DNA of 64,000 nucleotides from an uncultured Christensenellaceae bacterium (GCA_910587365.1 CAJUKJ010000004.1:48397-112396), one strand, 5' to 3'. Shown: positions 14,880 to 24,376, counted from the stretch's first letter. Notes: generated by a model not told the origin, from the letters alone. Numbers and translations: made by a program.

Positions 14880-15863
14880 TTAAATTTCTTCTCTCCAAGT
14901 GTTGTCCGTAGGTTCCCAGGTTAATGTTGTACCTGCGGGAGCCTGAACGTCTATCTTATCGAGATTGTAGCACCTTTCGTCGTCCATAGTGGAAACGATG
15001 AATACTATTGTATTCTCGCCCGCGACAAGGTTGACGCAACCGAGATTGGTCCAGTCGAAATCCCTCTTCCTGTGTACGCCGCCGGGGGTTGCCGCAGGAA
15101 CGATAGATTCGCGCTCAATCAAGTCGCCGTTGACGGTTACCATCATATTGTCCGTAAATACGGTTTCAACGAAATTTTTACCGTTGCGCACGCGAAGCGT
15201 AACCGTAGTAGCTTTGTCCGAAGTGATTTTAAAGGTAATCGTTCCGTTGGTGTTGCCCATAACGCCCTGCAAGTAAGTGACCTGTTCTTCCGATTCGGGA
15301 ATATTTTTATTGCTTACGTTAAACTTCAACGTACCGTCAACCAGCTCTGCCTCTTCCGCTTCAAAATAATTTGATTTAAGTCCGTCGCCGCACTTTATAC
15401 ATTCTGTATTAGTACAGTCGGTATCGATACATCCGCCGCACTCGGGGCAGATTATGCACGCATCTTCGCATTTGCACTTTGCCTCTTGCTTATAATCGCA
15501 CACGCCGCATGCGCCGTCTGTCAGTGTATGCGCCGCTTTCCCGCTTACTTCCGTTGTATGCTCGCAGGTAGCCGCGTGCCAGTGGTTTGTTTCGTCGTAA
15601 GTCCAAGCCGTTGCAAAGGTATGCTCGTGCGGGGCTTTGTAACCGCACACCGTGCATACTCCGTCCGAAAGGGTATGCGCCGCCTTGTCGCTTACCTTGT
15701 CCTTATGCTCGCAGGTAGCCGCGTGCCAATGATTGGATGCGTCGTTTGTCCAGCCTGTTTCAAAGGTATGTTCGTGTCCGCAGGCTGCAAACATCGTTAC
15801 AAAAGACATAGCAATCGCCAACGTAGCCAGCAAGCTGATAATTTTAAAACTTGTTTTCTTCAT
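14880..15863 (-). CDS. Lipoprotein with two His/Cys repeats and a C-terminal carbohydrate-binding-like domain
   Basis: A 327-residue secreted protein. The signal peptide ends in the lipobox MFAAC (Cys28). Two ~49-residue repeats follow (about 29-78 and 79-127), each with HTF...NHWHAATCEH and ending VCGY or VCDY, so His and Cys are conserved in spacing. Next is a Cys-rich segment, CKCEDACIICPECGGC, with further CxxC pairs, plausibly metal-binding. The last ~170 residues (from YFEAEEAELVDG) look like a beta-sandwich carbohydrate-binding module of the CBM35/CBM6 type, ending with NLDKIDVQAP. It follows GH3 by 29 bp with an AAGGATAAGG Shine-Dalgarno, so it is probably co-expressed and binds the same glycan at the surface (inference). 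Confidence 0.8.
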   Translation of the reverse strand: MKKTSFKIISLLATLAIAMSFVTMFAACGHEHTFETGWTNDASNHWHAATCEHKDKVSDKAAHTLSDGVCTVCGYKAPHEHTFATAWTYDETNHWHAATCEHTTEVSGKAAHTLTDGACGVCDYKQEAKCKCEDACIICPECGGCIDTDCTNTECIKCGDGLKSNYFEAEEAELVDGTLKFNVSNKNIPESEEQVTYLQGVMGNTNGTITFKITSDKATTVTLRVRNGKNFVETVFTDNMMVTVNGDLIERESIVPAATPGGVHRKRDFDWTNLGCVNLVAGENTIVFIVSTMDDERCYNLDKIDVQAPAGTTLTWEPTDNTWREEI

Positions 15864-15892
15864 TTTATTTACCTTATCCTTAATTTTATTTT

Positions 15893-18800
15893 TTAATTAC
15901 TTGTCGTTTGTTTAACTTCGCGTTCGTCGCGATACCATAATATCCAGCTAACCGCCGTCATCAGGACGCACGCGCCCATTATAATTCCCGAAATGATTTC
16001 CGCAGCCAGAATAGCCTTTTCCCAACCAGGCTGAACGTATATCACGCGGGTATCAGAGGAAATGCCGTTCATTGCGTTTGAGTAAAGCCTTGTATACAGA
16101 CTTCTGTGAACCAACTCGCGCAATGCGTTACAGAAGGTTGCGTTGGTTTTAAATTCGTCGATATTTTCGTTTACCGCACCCAGCCATGAGCCTTGCCCCG
16201 CTATAACGCCTGCCGCATAGACGGAATTGGACGCCGAACCCATATATTCCTTTACGGGGGTATCGGTAAGAGTAACGCCCGTAAAGCCCCATTCGGTTAT
16301 AAGGATTTCCCTTAAAAGTCCCTTATGCAGACCCGTCCAGGTACAGCCTATTCTGTTGAAACCCGTCATAAGTCCGTTATTGTTGCCGTCGGTAATTCCC
16401 GTTTCAAACGCCTTTAAATAAATTTCACGGATTGACTGTTCGTTCGCCCAGGTGGTTACGCCGTGACGGTTTGTTTCCTGGTCGTTAAGCGCAAAGTGCT
16501 TTGTAAAAAGTATTGCACCCATAGACCTTAACCCTTTGCTTTCGACCGAATCCATTGCGCCCGTAAGGAAGCTGTCTTCCGAAAAATATTCCCAAGCCCT
16601 TCCGCAGAACGCGCTGCGGTGTATGTTTGCGCCTAAGCCGAAAAGTCCCGTACCCCAAAGATTCATAATCTCCATACCGAACGCTCTTCCAAGCTCCTCT
16701 ACAAGCTCGCTGTTAAAAGTCGAAGCCGTGATAGGATTGCAGGGGAACGCTGTATGTTCGTTGTTGTTGCCGTCCTTAATTCCGCAAGGTCCGTCGGTTG
16801 CGCCCGCATTAGGAGCGGCTATACTCGGCACGCCGGCGGAAGTACGCTTTACGAAATTTGCCTGTTCGTCAAACGACATCTCGTTAAGAAGGTCGTCCCA
16901 AAGCGGAGAATCGTAAGGCAGTCCCTTTAACTGAATAAGATTTATATGACCGTATTCACTGGTAACCTTGCCGTATTCGGGCATTTTATCCTCGGGATTG
17001 TTTTCCACCTCCCTCTCGTACTGCATATCGCTTATCATTTTTTGACTCGTGCAGGTAAGAGTAACCGTCGAAGGATAGGTGTCCTTCCAGTTGCTGCGGG
17101 AAAGATATGTTATGTCCTGCCCCTTTGTGCCTTCGTATTTGTTTACATCCGCATCTTCAAATTGGTTTGTGACGGTTTCCCCCGTAAACGGCGAAACCGA
17201 ATAGGTTTCAAAATCGTCCTTCGAGTAGTTGGTTTTATAAGTTAAATCCTTATTCCCGTCGCTGTCCATTCCGTCGTTCTTGGTATATCCCTTTGCCGCA
17301 AGAATATTGTTCAGTGCGTCGTGCGCGTTTTTACCTGCGGAAAGATAGTAGTCGCCGCTTTCGAGGATATACGTCTTTTTATTGTTTGCGTCGTAGCTTT
17401 TGAACTCGTATTCAGGAACGGTTACCGTAAGAGGCTGGCTTTCGCCGGGAGCGAGAAGCTTTGTCTTTTGGAAGCCTACAAGCTCGACTGCGGATTTTTC
17501 GATTTTGTTCTGCACGTCGTAATCCGTGTAGGGCTTTTGCAGGTAGACCTGCATTACCTCTTTTCCCGCAACCGTACCCGTATTTTTTACGGTCATCGTC
17601 ACTTCATAGTTTTTTTCGCTCTTTTTAACGGAATAGTCGCTGTATTCAAAAGTAGTATAGCTTGTGCCGTGGCCGAACGGATAAGCAACCTCTTTGCCGT
17701 AATTCCAGCCGTTCGCGTCGCCCAACGCCCCTGCGGCCGAGTCCGCGTTTCTTCCGCCTATTACGCAGTCCTCGTAACGGGTTTCGTAATAGCGGTAGCC
17801 GACGTAAATGCCTTCCTGATAAACTACGTATTTATCGTTGGCGGTTCCGCCGCTTCCCGGAGTCGAAGCCGGCACTCCGTCGGATTGTGTAAAAGTGTAA
17901 TTGCCGAAATTTTGGTTGGCGGGTGCGGACATTGCGTCATATACCCAGGTATCGGTAAGATGACCCGAAGGGTTGGCATTACCCGCAAGCAAATCCGCGA
18001 CCGCGTCGAGCGAAGCACTTCCGCCGTAGCCCACCCAAAGACAGGCGTCTATATCGTAATCTTTGATATAGTTGAGGCTCAATGCGTTTGCGGCATTTAT
18101 CAAAAGCACTATTTTCTTTATTTTCCCGCTCTGTTTTAACTGCTGCAAGCCCTCGATTACGCTGCATTCCGCCTTTGTGAACGATATCAGTTTTCCGTCC
18201 TGACTGTCGCTTTCGTTGGCAAGCATATCCCTTCCTTCGCTGGCGTATCGCTGTATCGTAAAGATAGCCGCGTCATTATAGCTTGCCACAACCTTTTCCA
18301 CACTGCCGAGAGCGGAGGAATTGAGCTTTTCCCAAGGTATTTCCTTTGCCGCCTCCGAATTTACGCCGTAGCCCGCGCGAAGAGTCTTTATAAGCGTAAG
18401 CATCTGGTTGTTTACCGCAAATCCGCGGCTTTCAAGGGCGTCCTTTATTGTAGGTTCGCCGCCGATATCAACGAAGCCGCTTCCGCCGCCGTGATATTTC
18501 CACCATAAATTACCGACGCCGAAATTGCTTACCTTTGCCCCCTCTTCAAGAGGAAGCGCGTTGTTCTTGTTCCATAAAAGCACCGACCCCTCTTCGTCTA
18601 CGCGCTCGCACACGTCGTATGAATGGGCGAACATCTTTTCCTTGTCGTAGGTCTGCTTTTTCACTCCGCTGTAATCCTTTAAGACAAGATTGCCGTTTAC
18701 GTCCCTGATGGCATAGTCCGATACGTAATACTGAGTATCCTGGTCGTTGCCGTTTTCGGCTGCGACGAGTTTATAACGTTCTACTTTAAAATACTTATCG

Positions 18801-18916
18801 ACCCACATCGAGTACGTAGCCGCTATTTGCCCCGCAACGACGATTATGGCGAAAAGAATTGTAAAGAAGACGGTCAAAAGCGTCCATACCGAACGTTTAA
18901 ATAGCTTCATTTTCAT
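15893..18916 (-). CDS. Membrane-anchored GH3 glycosidase with permuted domain order
   Basis: A 1007-residue GH3-family protein. Start chosen at ATG 18916, 8 nt after GGAGGG. One membrane helix lies near residues 10-32 and another near 965-988, so the enzyme body should face outside with both ends tethered. The order is reversed: the GH3 C-domain comes first (EEGSVLLWNKNNALPL near 85-100; GVGNLWWKYHGGGSG), then a fibronectin III-like domain after AYPFGHGTSYTTFEYSDY, and only then the (beta/alpha)8 barrel (GVPSIAAPNAGATDGPCG; FALNDQETNRHG; nucleophile Asp in GFTGVTLTDTP near 885). Reversed order is known in some rumen beta-glucosidases. The residue after the nucleophile is Thr, not the usual Trp. 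Substrate not predictable; a beta-glucoside or xyloside is likely. Confidence 0.85.
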   Translation of the reverse strand: MKMKLFKRSVWTLLTVFFTILFAIIVVAGQIAATYSMWVDKYFKVERYKLVAAENGNDQDTQYYVSDYAIRDVNGNLVLKDYSGVKKQTYDKEKMFAHSYDVCERVDEEGSVLLWNKNNALPLEEGAKVSNFGVGNLWWKYHGGGSGFVDIGGEPTIKDALESRGFAVNNQMLTLIKTLRAGYGVNSEAAKEIPWEKLNSSALGSVEKVVASYNDAAIFTIQRYASEGRDMLANESDSQDGKLISFTKAECSVIEGLQQLKQSGKIKKIVLLINAANALSLNYIKDYDIDACLWVGYGGSASLDAVADLLAGNANPSGHLTDTWVYDAMSAPANQNFGNYTFTQSDGVPASTPGSGGTANDKYVVYQEGIYVGYRYYETRYEDCVIGGRNADSAAGALGDANGWNYGKEVAYPFGHGTSYTTFEYSDYSVKKSEKNYEVTMTVKNTGTVAGKEVMQVYLQKPYTDYDVQNKIEKSAVELVGFQKTKLLAPGESQPLTVTVPEYEFKSYDANNKKTYILESGDYYLSAGKNAHDALNNILAAKGYTKNDGMDSDGNKDLTYKTNYSKDDFETYSVSPFTGETVTNQFEDADVNKYEGTKGQDITYLSRSNWKDTYPSTVTLTCTSQKMISDMQYEREVENNPEDKMPEYGKVTSEYGHINLIQLKGLPYDSPLWDDLLNEMSFDEQANFVKRTSAGVPSIAAPNAGATDGPCGIKDGNNNEHTAFPCNPITASTFNSELVEELGRAFGMEIMNLWGTGLFGLGANIHRSAFCGRAWEYFSEDSFLTGAMDSVESKGLRSMGAILFTKHFALNDQETNRHGVTTWANEQSIREIYLKAFETGITDGNNNGLMTGFNRIGCTWTGLHKGLLREILITEWGFTGVTLTDTPVKEYMGSASNSVYAAGVIAGQGSWLGAVNENIDEFKTNATFCNALRELVHRSLYTRLYSNAMNGISSDTRVIYVQPGWEKAILAAEIISGIIMGACVLMTAVSWILWYRDEREVKQTTSN

Positions 18917-19169
18917 TCGCTTCGCCCTCCGTTTGCTTTCCATTCGTCTTTAAAAAGCACATTGTCAGCGAGCCGATAAACCCGACTGCCGATAATATAC
19001 TGAAAACGAACAAAACAGTCTGCCACCACTCGTCGAACAGCGTTGCCGTTTCAGACGTCTGGGCGGCAACTGCGTTGAGAATAATAAACGCGGCAACCGT
19101 GCCGACAGTAGTAAAGAATACGACTATCGCACAAATCCCCGCGATTATCCCCCATGGTAGTTTTTTCAT
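18897..19169 (-). CDS. Small two-helix membrane protein upstream of GH3
   Basis: A 90-residue protein starting MKKLPWGIIAGICAIVVFFT at ATG 19169, with AAAGGAG well placed. Two hydrophobic helices (about 4-30 and 48-70) flank a short acidic loop, and the tail is charged (KTNGKQTEGEANENEAI). Its stop overlaps the GH3 start region by 20 bp, implying translational coupling. I do not recognise it; it may assist membrane insertion or stability of the GH3. A run of eight G lies in its leader (plus-strand C at 19190-19197). Confidence 0.7.
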   Translation of the reverse strand: MKKLPWGIIAGICAIVVFFTTVGTVAAFIILNAVAAQTSETATLFDEWWQTVLFVFSILSAVGFIGSLTMCFLKTNGKQTEGEANENEAI

Positions 19170-19296
19170 AAAATTTCTCCTTTGGATTTCCCCCCCCGCA
19201 CAGCATGCAATGCGGAGCTTTGGAACGGGATTGCGCATTTCCCGCCTTTGCAAGAAAATTTTATGAAGCTAATAGGATTTTTTCAATATGAACAGC

Positions 19297-20655
19297 CTAA
19301 ACGCGCGTTTTTTTAGCCTTTTCTGTCTGTTTTGTTGAAATAATTATGTTTACGATAAATGTATCCCCGTCGGCGTTTACCGACATAGTACCCGCATATT
19401 TTTCCGCAATACGGCGCATCGATTTCAGCCCTATACCGTGAAAGCCGTTATCCTCCTTAGTGGTTACGGGCAAGCCGCTGCCGTCGAATTTAATTTTTCC
19501 TGCGTAAGAATTATGTATATTGACGGAAACCATATCTCCTACCCGTCTGACCACAACGCCTATATTGCGCCTGTCCGTAGGCAAGCGCATAACCGCTTCA
19601 ATGGCATTGTCAAGCGCGTTGCCGAAAAGCGAATACAAATCCGCCTTGTCCATAAAAGCCAACGACTTCCCGTCCGCGACGCACGTAAGCGCAATTCCGT
19701 TATAGGCGCACCTCAGACTTTTTTCCGTAAGTATGATGTCCAAAATCTCGTTGTCGGTTTCCACCTTAGAGTCGTATATTGAAATCGCGCCCTCGATTTC
19801 CTTGACCACTTCGCCCGAAAGCCCCTTCCCCTCGCCGATAAGGCGGATTTGATGCCTCAAATCGTGGCATTTTAAATTTATAAGCTCTATGCTCTCCTTT
19901 GAAAGATTGTACTGACGCTCTTTTTCGTTAAGCATAACCTGCATTAAATCAAGCTCGTTTTCAAGTGTTCCCGTTTTTATCAGCCCGAACTGCACGTACA
20001 GCAAAAAGAAACACAGTAAACTTTCGTAAACTATAATCAAAAGGGTATTTATTACGTTGTCGCTTTCCCCGAAATATACGACTATGGCGTTTAAAAAAAT
20101 ATTGGTAATGAAAGCCACCGCGATTAAAAGGAACACCGACAGGTTTTTGATTTTGAAATTTTCGCCCCTTTTTATTTTTTTGCCGCACACGAAAAACAGC
20201 ACGAGATAGGATAAAAAATATGCCAGAATATACAACAGAGCCATTAAAAGGGTATTGTTATTGAAGGTGGAAATATCGAATATTTCTTCAAAGTACCAGC
20301 CCAAGATGGGGCTTCTGCCCAGCTTAACGAGCGACAAAAGAAAATTCGCCGCACCATACGCAAAATGCTGCGTAGTATAGGCGGCGATTCCGCAGAAGAG
20401 AATATTTATCCACGCCTCGTCCAGACAAAATTTAAGCATAGGGACGGTTATTGCGAAAAGCAACAAAAAGGTAAACGAAATATAAAACGCATTGTATAAA
20501 AGCGGAAAAGCAAAAGTTATAGCACATCCCGCCAATACGCAAGCGGAAAAACGTAGCGGGAAATAGCTACGTTTTTTTAATCTGAAAATATACAAAAATT
20601 CCGCAGTAAACAGTTCAACCATAAACAGTATGCGGTACAGAAGCAAAACCGGCAT
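19297..20655 (-). CDS. GHKL-type sensor histidine kinase (AgrC-like)
   Basis: A 452-residue kinase. About six hydrophobic segments fill residues 1-220, then a coiled region leads to the phospho-acceptor block INLKCHDLRHQIRLI. The C-terminal GHKL ATPase has the N box in LFGNALDNAIEAVMR and a G box in GFHGIGLKSMRRIAEKYAG. This is the AgrC/ComD class that pairs with LytTR regulators, often sensing peptides. I start it at ATG 20655, where GGGGGA lies 7 nt upstream inside the regulator's last codons. A longer frame from 20670 is also open. It immediately follows the LytTR gene. No peptide pheromone gene was found nearby. Confidence 0.9.
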   Translation of the reverse strand: MPVLLLYRILFMVELFTAEFLYIFRLKKRSYFPLRFSACVLAGCAITFAFPLLYNAFYISFTFLLLFAITVPMLKFCLDEAWINILFCGIAAYTTQHFAYGAANFLLSLVKLGRSPILGWYFEEIFDISTFNNNTLLMALLYILAYFLSYLVLFFVCGKKIKRGENFKIKNLSVFLLIAVAFITNIFLNAIVVYFGESDNVINTLLIIVYESLLCFFLLYVQFGLIKTGTLENELDLMQVMLNEKERQYNLSKESIELINLKCHDLRHQIRLIGEGKGLSGEVVKEIEGAISIYDSKVETDNEILDIILTEKSLRCAYNGIALTCVADGKSLAFMDKADLYSLFGNALDNAIEAVMRLPTDRRNIGVVVRRVGDMVSVNIHNSYAGKIKFDGSGLPVTTKEDNGFHGIGLKSMRRIAEKYAGTMSVNADGDTFIVNIIISTKQTEKAKKTRV

Positions 20656-20656
20656 A

Positions 20657-21370
20657 TCATTTTCCCCCAAGATACTCGTTAAGCCTGTTTAAAAATTCTT
20701 TTTTCTTGTTCCGCGAAATTTGCAAATTTTCCCCCGCCACCGTAACAGAAAACTCTTCGATTGCGGTAACGTAATGCAAATTGACGAGAAAACAGCGGTT
20801 GCACAGCGCGAACGGCAACCCTTCAAGTATACGGCAGACGTTTTTAAGCTGGTCGTATGATTTATAATCGCCGTCGGCTGTATGGTAAATAACGCTGTGA
20901 TGCGTAACCTCAACGTACTTTATTTCGGAAGTGCGCAGTCTGCGTTTCCTGCTGCCGTCCGCTATCCATATTTCCTTGTCCTTTGCGGCTTTGAACCTTT
21001 CAACCGCCCTGTCCAGCTTCATACAAAACGCGGAAAACTGTACGGGCTTTACGATAAAGTCGAGCGCGTCAACCTCGTATCCCTTAACCGCATATTGCGC
21101 CATATTCGTAACGAAAATGACTATTACGCGCTTATCCTTTTCACGTATCCTGCGTACCGCCTCTATGCCGTTTACGGCAGGAAGCTCTATATCCATAAAA
21201 ATGAAATCGTAATTGCCGCGGAACTCCTCCAAAAAATCCAGCGCATCGGGATAGACGTTTATATTGAACGTATAATTCCGCTTTTCTCCGTATTCGGCAA
21301 GAAAAGAGCAAAGCTTTTCTCCCGCTTCTTTATTATCCTCTACAATACACGTCCTGAAAGCTTCCGACAT
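20657..21370 (-). CDS. LytTR-family response regulator
   Basis: A 237-residue regulator. The receiver domain (residues 1-120) has the acidic pair ED in TCIVEDNKEAG, the phospho-acceptor Asp in YDFIFMDIELPAVNG and the conserved Lys in FIVKPVQFSAF. The C-terminal LytTR DNA-binding domain is marked by IKYVEVTHHSVIYHT, SYDQLKNVCRIL, FALCNRCFLVNLHYV and LQISRNKKKEFLNRL. LytTR proteins bind pairs of short direct repeats about 21 bp apart. It heads an apparent operon with the kinase, small membrane protein, GH3 and lipoprotein. Matching direct repeats occur upstream of the second GH3 gene at 45736-45785. Confidence 0.93.
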   Translation of the reverse strand: MSEAFRTCIVEDNKEAGEKLCSFLAEYGEKRNYTFNINVYPDALDFLEEFRGNYDFIFMDIELPAVNGIEAVRRIREKDKRVIVIFVTNMAQYAVKGYEVDALDFIVKPVQFSAFCMKLDRAVERFKAAKDKEIWIADGSRKRRLRTSEIKYVEVTHHSVIYHTADGDYKSYDQLKNVCRILEGLPFALCNRCFLVNLHYVTAIEEFSVTVAGENLQISRNKKKEFLNRLNEYLGGK

Positions 21371-21392
21371 AACATTTCCGCCCTTTTTTTAA

Positions 21393-21421
21393 ATAGTACA
21401 ATGAAGTCGGGCATTTGTCAA
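21393..21421 (-). promoter_or_regulatory. Promoter of the LytTR/GH3 operon
   Basis: Minus strand: TTGACA (21416-21421), 17-bp spacer, TACTAT (21393-21398), followed by a short leader with GGGCGG before ATG 21370. Confidence 0.85.
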
Positions 21422-21466
21422 GTATTAAAATTTTTCCAGTCTGTCCGCCGTGCTTTAAGGATTAAC

Positions 21467-24376
21467 TTAATTTTTATCGGAAAAGTCATACCGCATTATA
21501 TATTGCTGAGGAATTTTTTCTATATACGGGCTGGGTTCACGGGTATTGAAATTTATTCCGCTTTCCTTATTGCACGTCATTATAAGCACGCTTTTAGCCC
21601 TTGATATAGCGACGTAAAATACGCGCGCCTCCTCCTCTTCATTGCCCGACCTTACCGCCGCAAAGCTGGGAAAATTATGGTTGTCAACGCCTATCAAAAT
21701 AACGGTTTCAAACTCGCAACCCTTTGACTGGTGTACGGTAATTATAGGTATTTTGGACAGCTTATTTATGAGGAAGTCCATCTGGCTTCCCGATAGTGCC
21801 GCTTCCGTCAACAATGTCCTTAATAAGCTTTCGCCGTTTTGCCCAACCAATTTATAGCTGTCTGCAACGCAAAGCAAATCGTCCACGGCGATTTTATCTT
21901 CAACTTTTTCGTAAACGTCCGTAAGGGCGTAACCTGCGATAATATGTTTGAGCAATACGACGGCGTCGCCACCTTTCAAAAGCGAACGCATAGCTTTATA
22001 CTGTCCGTAAAAACGCGTAAATTTTTTGGCGTACTTACCCAAAACGCTTACCCTCTTTTCACGCAAAGGCAGCATAAAATTGTTTATAAGATGGAACAGA
22101 ATCTTTGAGGTTGCCACAACGTCCTCAAAAGCGTCGTGGGCGCGTTCGTTGACAATACCGAATTTATTGCAAAGCGTTTCGAGCTTATAATTTACCGAGT
22201 CGGGAACAAACAACTTTGCAAGGGCAAGCGTATCGTATTCAGCCGAAACTTCAAGCGGCGGCAAATTACATTCCGCAAGCTGTCTGCCGACTACCGCGCT
22301 GTCGAACTTACTGCTGTTATGCCCTACGACGGTACATCCGCTTACAAAACGGGAAAAGTCCGCAAGAGCCTGCTTTGCGGAAACGCCGCCGTTGGCTTTT
22401 ATATATTCGAGCGAATATCCGTGCGTCTTTAACGCGCCTTCGCCGATTTCCACCGACGGTATTACGAGCTTTTCAAACTTTTCCGTAATTTTACCGTCTT
22501 TACCGAGCCTGACTGCGCCAAGCTGGATAATTTCATCCTTGCATAAATCAAGCCCCGTTGTTTCTATATCGTAGACTACGACTTTACCTTCCGTGCAAGC
22601 TTTTATAAGCGTATAAAAACAGTCGCCGTGCAGGTAGGTATCTTCTTCGAGAAACGCTGTTGCAGAAACGCCGTATGCGTTATAGCTTCTTATTGCAGAA
22701 AGCGTTGCCCGCCCCACACCGCCGATATATTTTTCCGCAATCCGATCCATATTTCCGTAATCGGAATTATTTAATAGCAAAGATACAAATGCGAGTATAT
22801 CCTTGACAATTGGTCTTTTATAAAACTTGTAATCTTTATCTACGGTAAAAAAATTCAATCTTTCGTTTAAAGGCAATCCGCTGTTTATGTACTCAATACT
22901 TTTATAAAAATTGGCGATATAGTTGTTTGACCTTGACATTATGCAGATTTTGGAAGGGTCGTCCGCGGGGTGCTTTTTGAGATATTTAAAAACCCAGACC
23001 GCCTCCGCATACGAATCACGTAAGGTTACGAAGCGTATAGGGTCGCCCGCCGTTTTGCTGTTTACGTTCAGCCTGTCGGGACAGTATTTACCTAAAATTG
23101 CGGGCAAGGTATTTTTAAGATAACCGAACGCGGCGTTTGTAAGCGTTGCCGTCGAGCGGTAGTTTTCCGAAAGCATATATACCCTGGCATTGAAATTCCT
23201 GCGATAGTCTTCGAGTATTTTTACGGGATTAGACCCGCGCCACGCGTAGATTGTCTGCGATATATCGCCGCACATCATAACTTTGTTTTTACCGAAAATA
23301 CGCGACAGTATGCCGTACTCCAACTCGCTGGTGTCCTGCATTTCGTCTACTATGATAAACTTATATTTATTTTGCCATCTTCTAAGAACGTCGGGATTTC
23401 TGAAAAGACGCGACACTTCGACTATCAAATCGTCAAAATCGACCTTGTTGCTTTGTCTGAGAACACTGTTGTATGCGTGTACGAGCCTGCCACATTCCGA
23501 CATAAATGCGGCGCGCGCTTTTTCGTCAACCGTATTTCCGTTCCCGAACATAGTGCGGTACGTCTTTTCATCGTTATATCTTATCCTGTCTGAAACTTCC
23601 TGAAAATCCTTTACCTCATCGCCGCTGTACACGCCGTAAAATTCACGCATTCTTTTAACGGTGCTTACCGCGTTGCGGCAATTTTTCATTGTCAACGCAG
23701 GAGCAACGTAAGTGCGGAAATCAAACCCGCAACGGGTGCAAAAGTTCCCATTTTCAATTTGCCTGCTCTTGCAGACGGGACAGCTTATCCTGTTTGCAGG
23801 GATGCTTGCAATAAGCTTTACTGCGTCAGCTTCGTCAATTATCTGCCGCCTGCTGTTTACGTAACAGGTCTGCCCATCAATTGTAACCTTCCAGCAAAAG
23901 CCGTACTTGCCCAGATACCGGACGTCGCCGGAAAACAGGTCGGAAACCTCTTTTGCTATACTTCTGTTCCTTAAAAATGCGCGCAGATACCAATTTGTTA
24001 ATAGCTCGGGGAATAGCTTGCTTATAATTTCTTCCGTGTCCACCTCGTCGTAAACGGTAGGCTCGATATAACAATCGGAAGAAAGCCTTGCCTCTTCCTT
24101 GACTATATCAAGGCAGAAACTATGTATAGTCTTAACGTTGACGCGCTTTGCTTCGCCGATAAAGCGCGCAATATCGTCGGACATTTCATTGCACGCCTTT
24201 ATGGTAAATGTAAGGCATAGAATTTGCTCGGGCTTGGCAAGCCCCCTTTCCGTAACCGCCTTAACTTTATTGGCAACGGTAAAAGTTTTTCCCGTGCCTG
24301 CGCTTGCGTATAGAATTATATTATTTTCAAAATCGGATATAACTTCCTGCTGTTCCTTATTTGGAGAAACGTCCAT
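21467..24376 (-). CDS. UvrD/Rep-type helicase fused to a zinc-ribbon and a DEDDh exonuclease domain
   Basis: A 969-residue superfamily 1 helicase. Motif I ASAGTGKT (24-31), Ia CLTFTIKACNEM, motif II IVDEMQDTSELEY, motif III MMCGDISQTIYAWRG, motif IV LSENYRSTATL, motif V TVHQSKGCEFETVIL and motif VI RVFYVAISRAKSV are all present, so the motor should be active. A four-Cys ribbon (CPVCKS...CTRCGFDF, about 198-217) is inserted in the first half. A DnaQ-like exonuclease domain sits between motifs IV and V: Exo I VVYDIETTGLD, Exo II VVGHNSSKFD, Exo III HDAFEDVVATS. The combination suggests 3'-5' helicase plus 3' exonuclease in repair or replication restart. No AddB/RecBC partner is adjacent. The start follows GACGGGG. 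Confidence 0.88.
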   Translation of the reverse strand: MDVSPNKEQQEVISDFENNIILYASAGTGKTFTVANKVKAVTERGLAKPEQILCLTFTIKACNEMSDDIARFIGEAKRVNVKTIHSFCLDIVKEEARLSSDCYIEPTVYDEVDTEEIISKLFPELLTNWYLRAFLRNRSIAKEVSDLFSGDVRYLGKYGFCWKVTIDGQTCYVNSRRQIIDEADAVKLIASIPANRISCPVCKSRQIENGNFCTRCGFDFRTYVAPALTMKNCRNAVSTVKRMREFYGVYSGDEVKDFQEVSDRIRYNDEKTYRTMFGNGNTVDEKARAAFMSECGRLVHAYNSVLRQSNKVDFDDLIVEVSRLFRNPDVLRRWQNKYKFIIVDEMQDTSELEYGILSRIFGKNKVMMCGDISQTIYAWRGSNPVKILEDYRRNFNARVYMLSENYRSTATLTNAAFGYLKNTLPAILGKYCPDRLNVNSKTAGDPIRFVTLRDSYAEAVWVFKYLKKHPADDPSKICIMSRSNNYIANFYKSIEYINSGLPLNERLNFFTVDKDYKFYKRPIVKDILAFVSLLLNNSDYGNMDRIAEKYIGGVGRATLSAIRSYNAYGVSATAFLEEDTYLHGDCFYTLIKACTEGKVVVYDIETTGLDLCKDEIIQLGAVRLGKDGKITEKFEKLVIPSVEIGEGALKTHGYSLEYIKANGGVSAKQALADFSRFVSGCTVVGHNSSKFDSAVVGRQLAECNLPPLEVSAEYDTLALAKLFVPDSVNYKLETLCNKFGIVNERAHDAFEDVVATSKILFHLINNFMLPLREKRVSVLGKYAKKFTRFYGQYKAMRSLLKGGDAVVLLKHIIAGYALTDVYEKVEDKIAVDDLLCVADSYKLVGQNGESLLRTLLTEAALSGSQMDFLINKLSKIPIITVHQSKGCEFETVILIGVDNHNFPSFAAVRSGNEEEEARVFYVAISRAKSVLIMTCNKESGINFNTREPSPYIEKIPQQYIMRYDFSDKN

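Noticed and set aside
17321..18139. 272-codon plus-strand open frame
   Set aside because: It lies antisense within the GH3 gene, lacks a ribosome site and family resemblance, and is explained by codon bias of the real gene.
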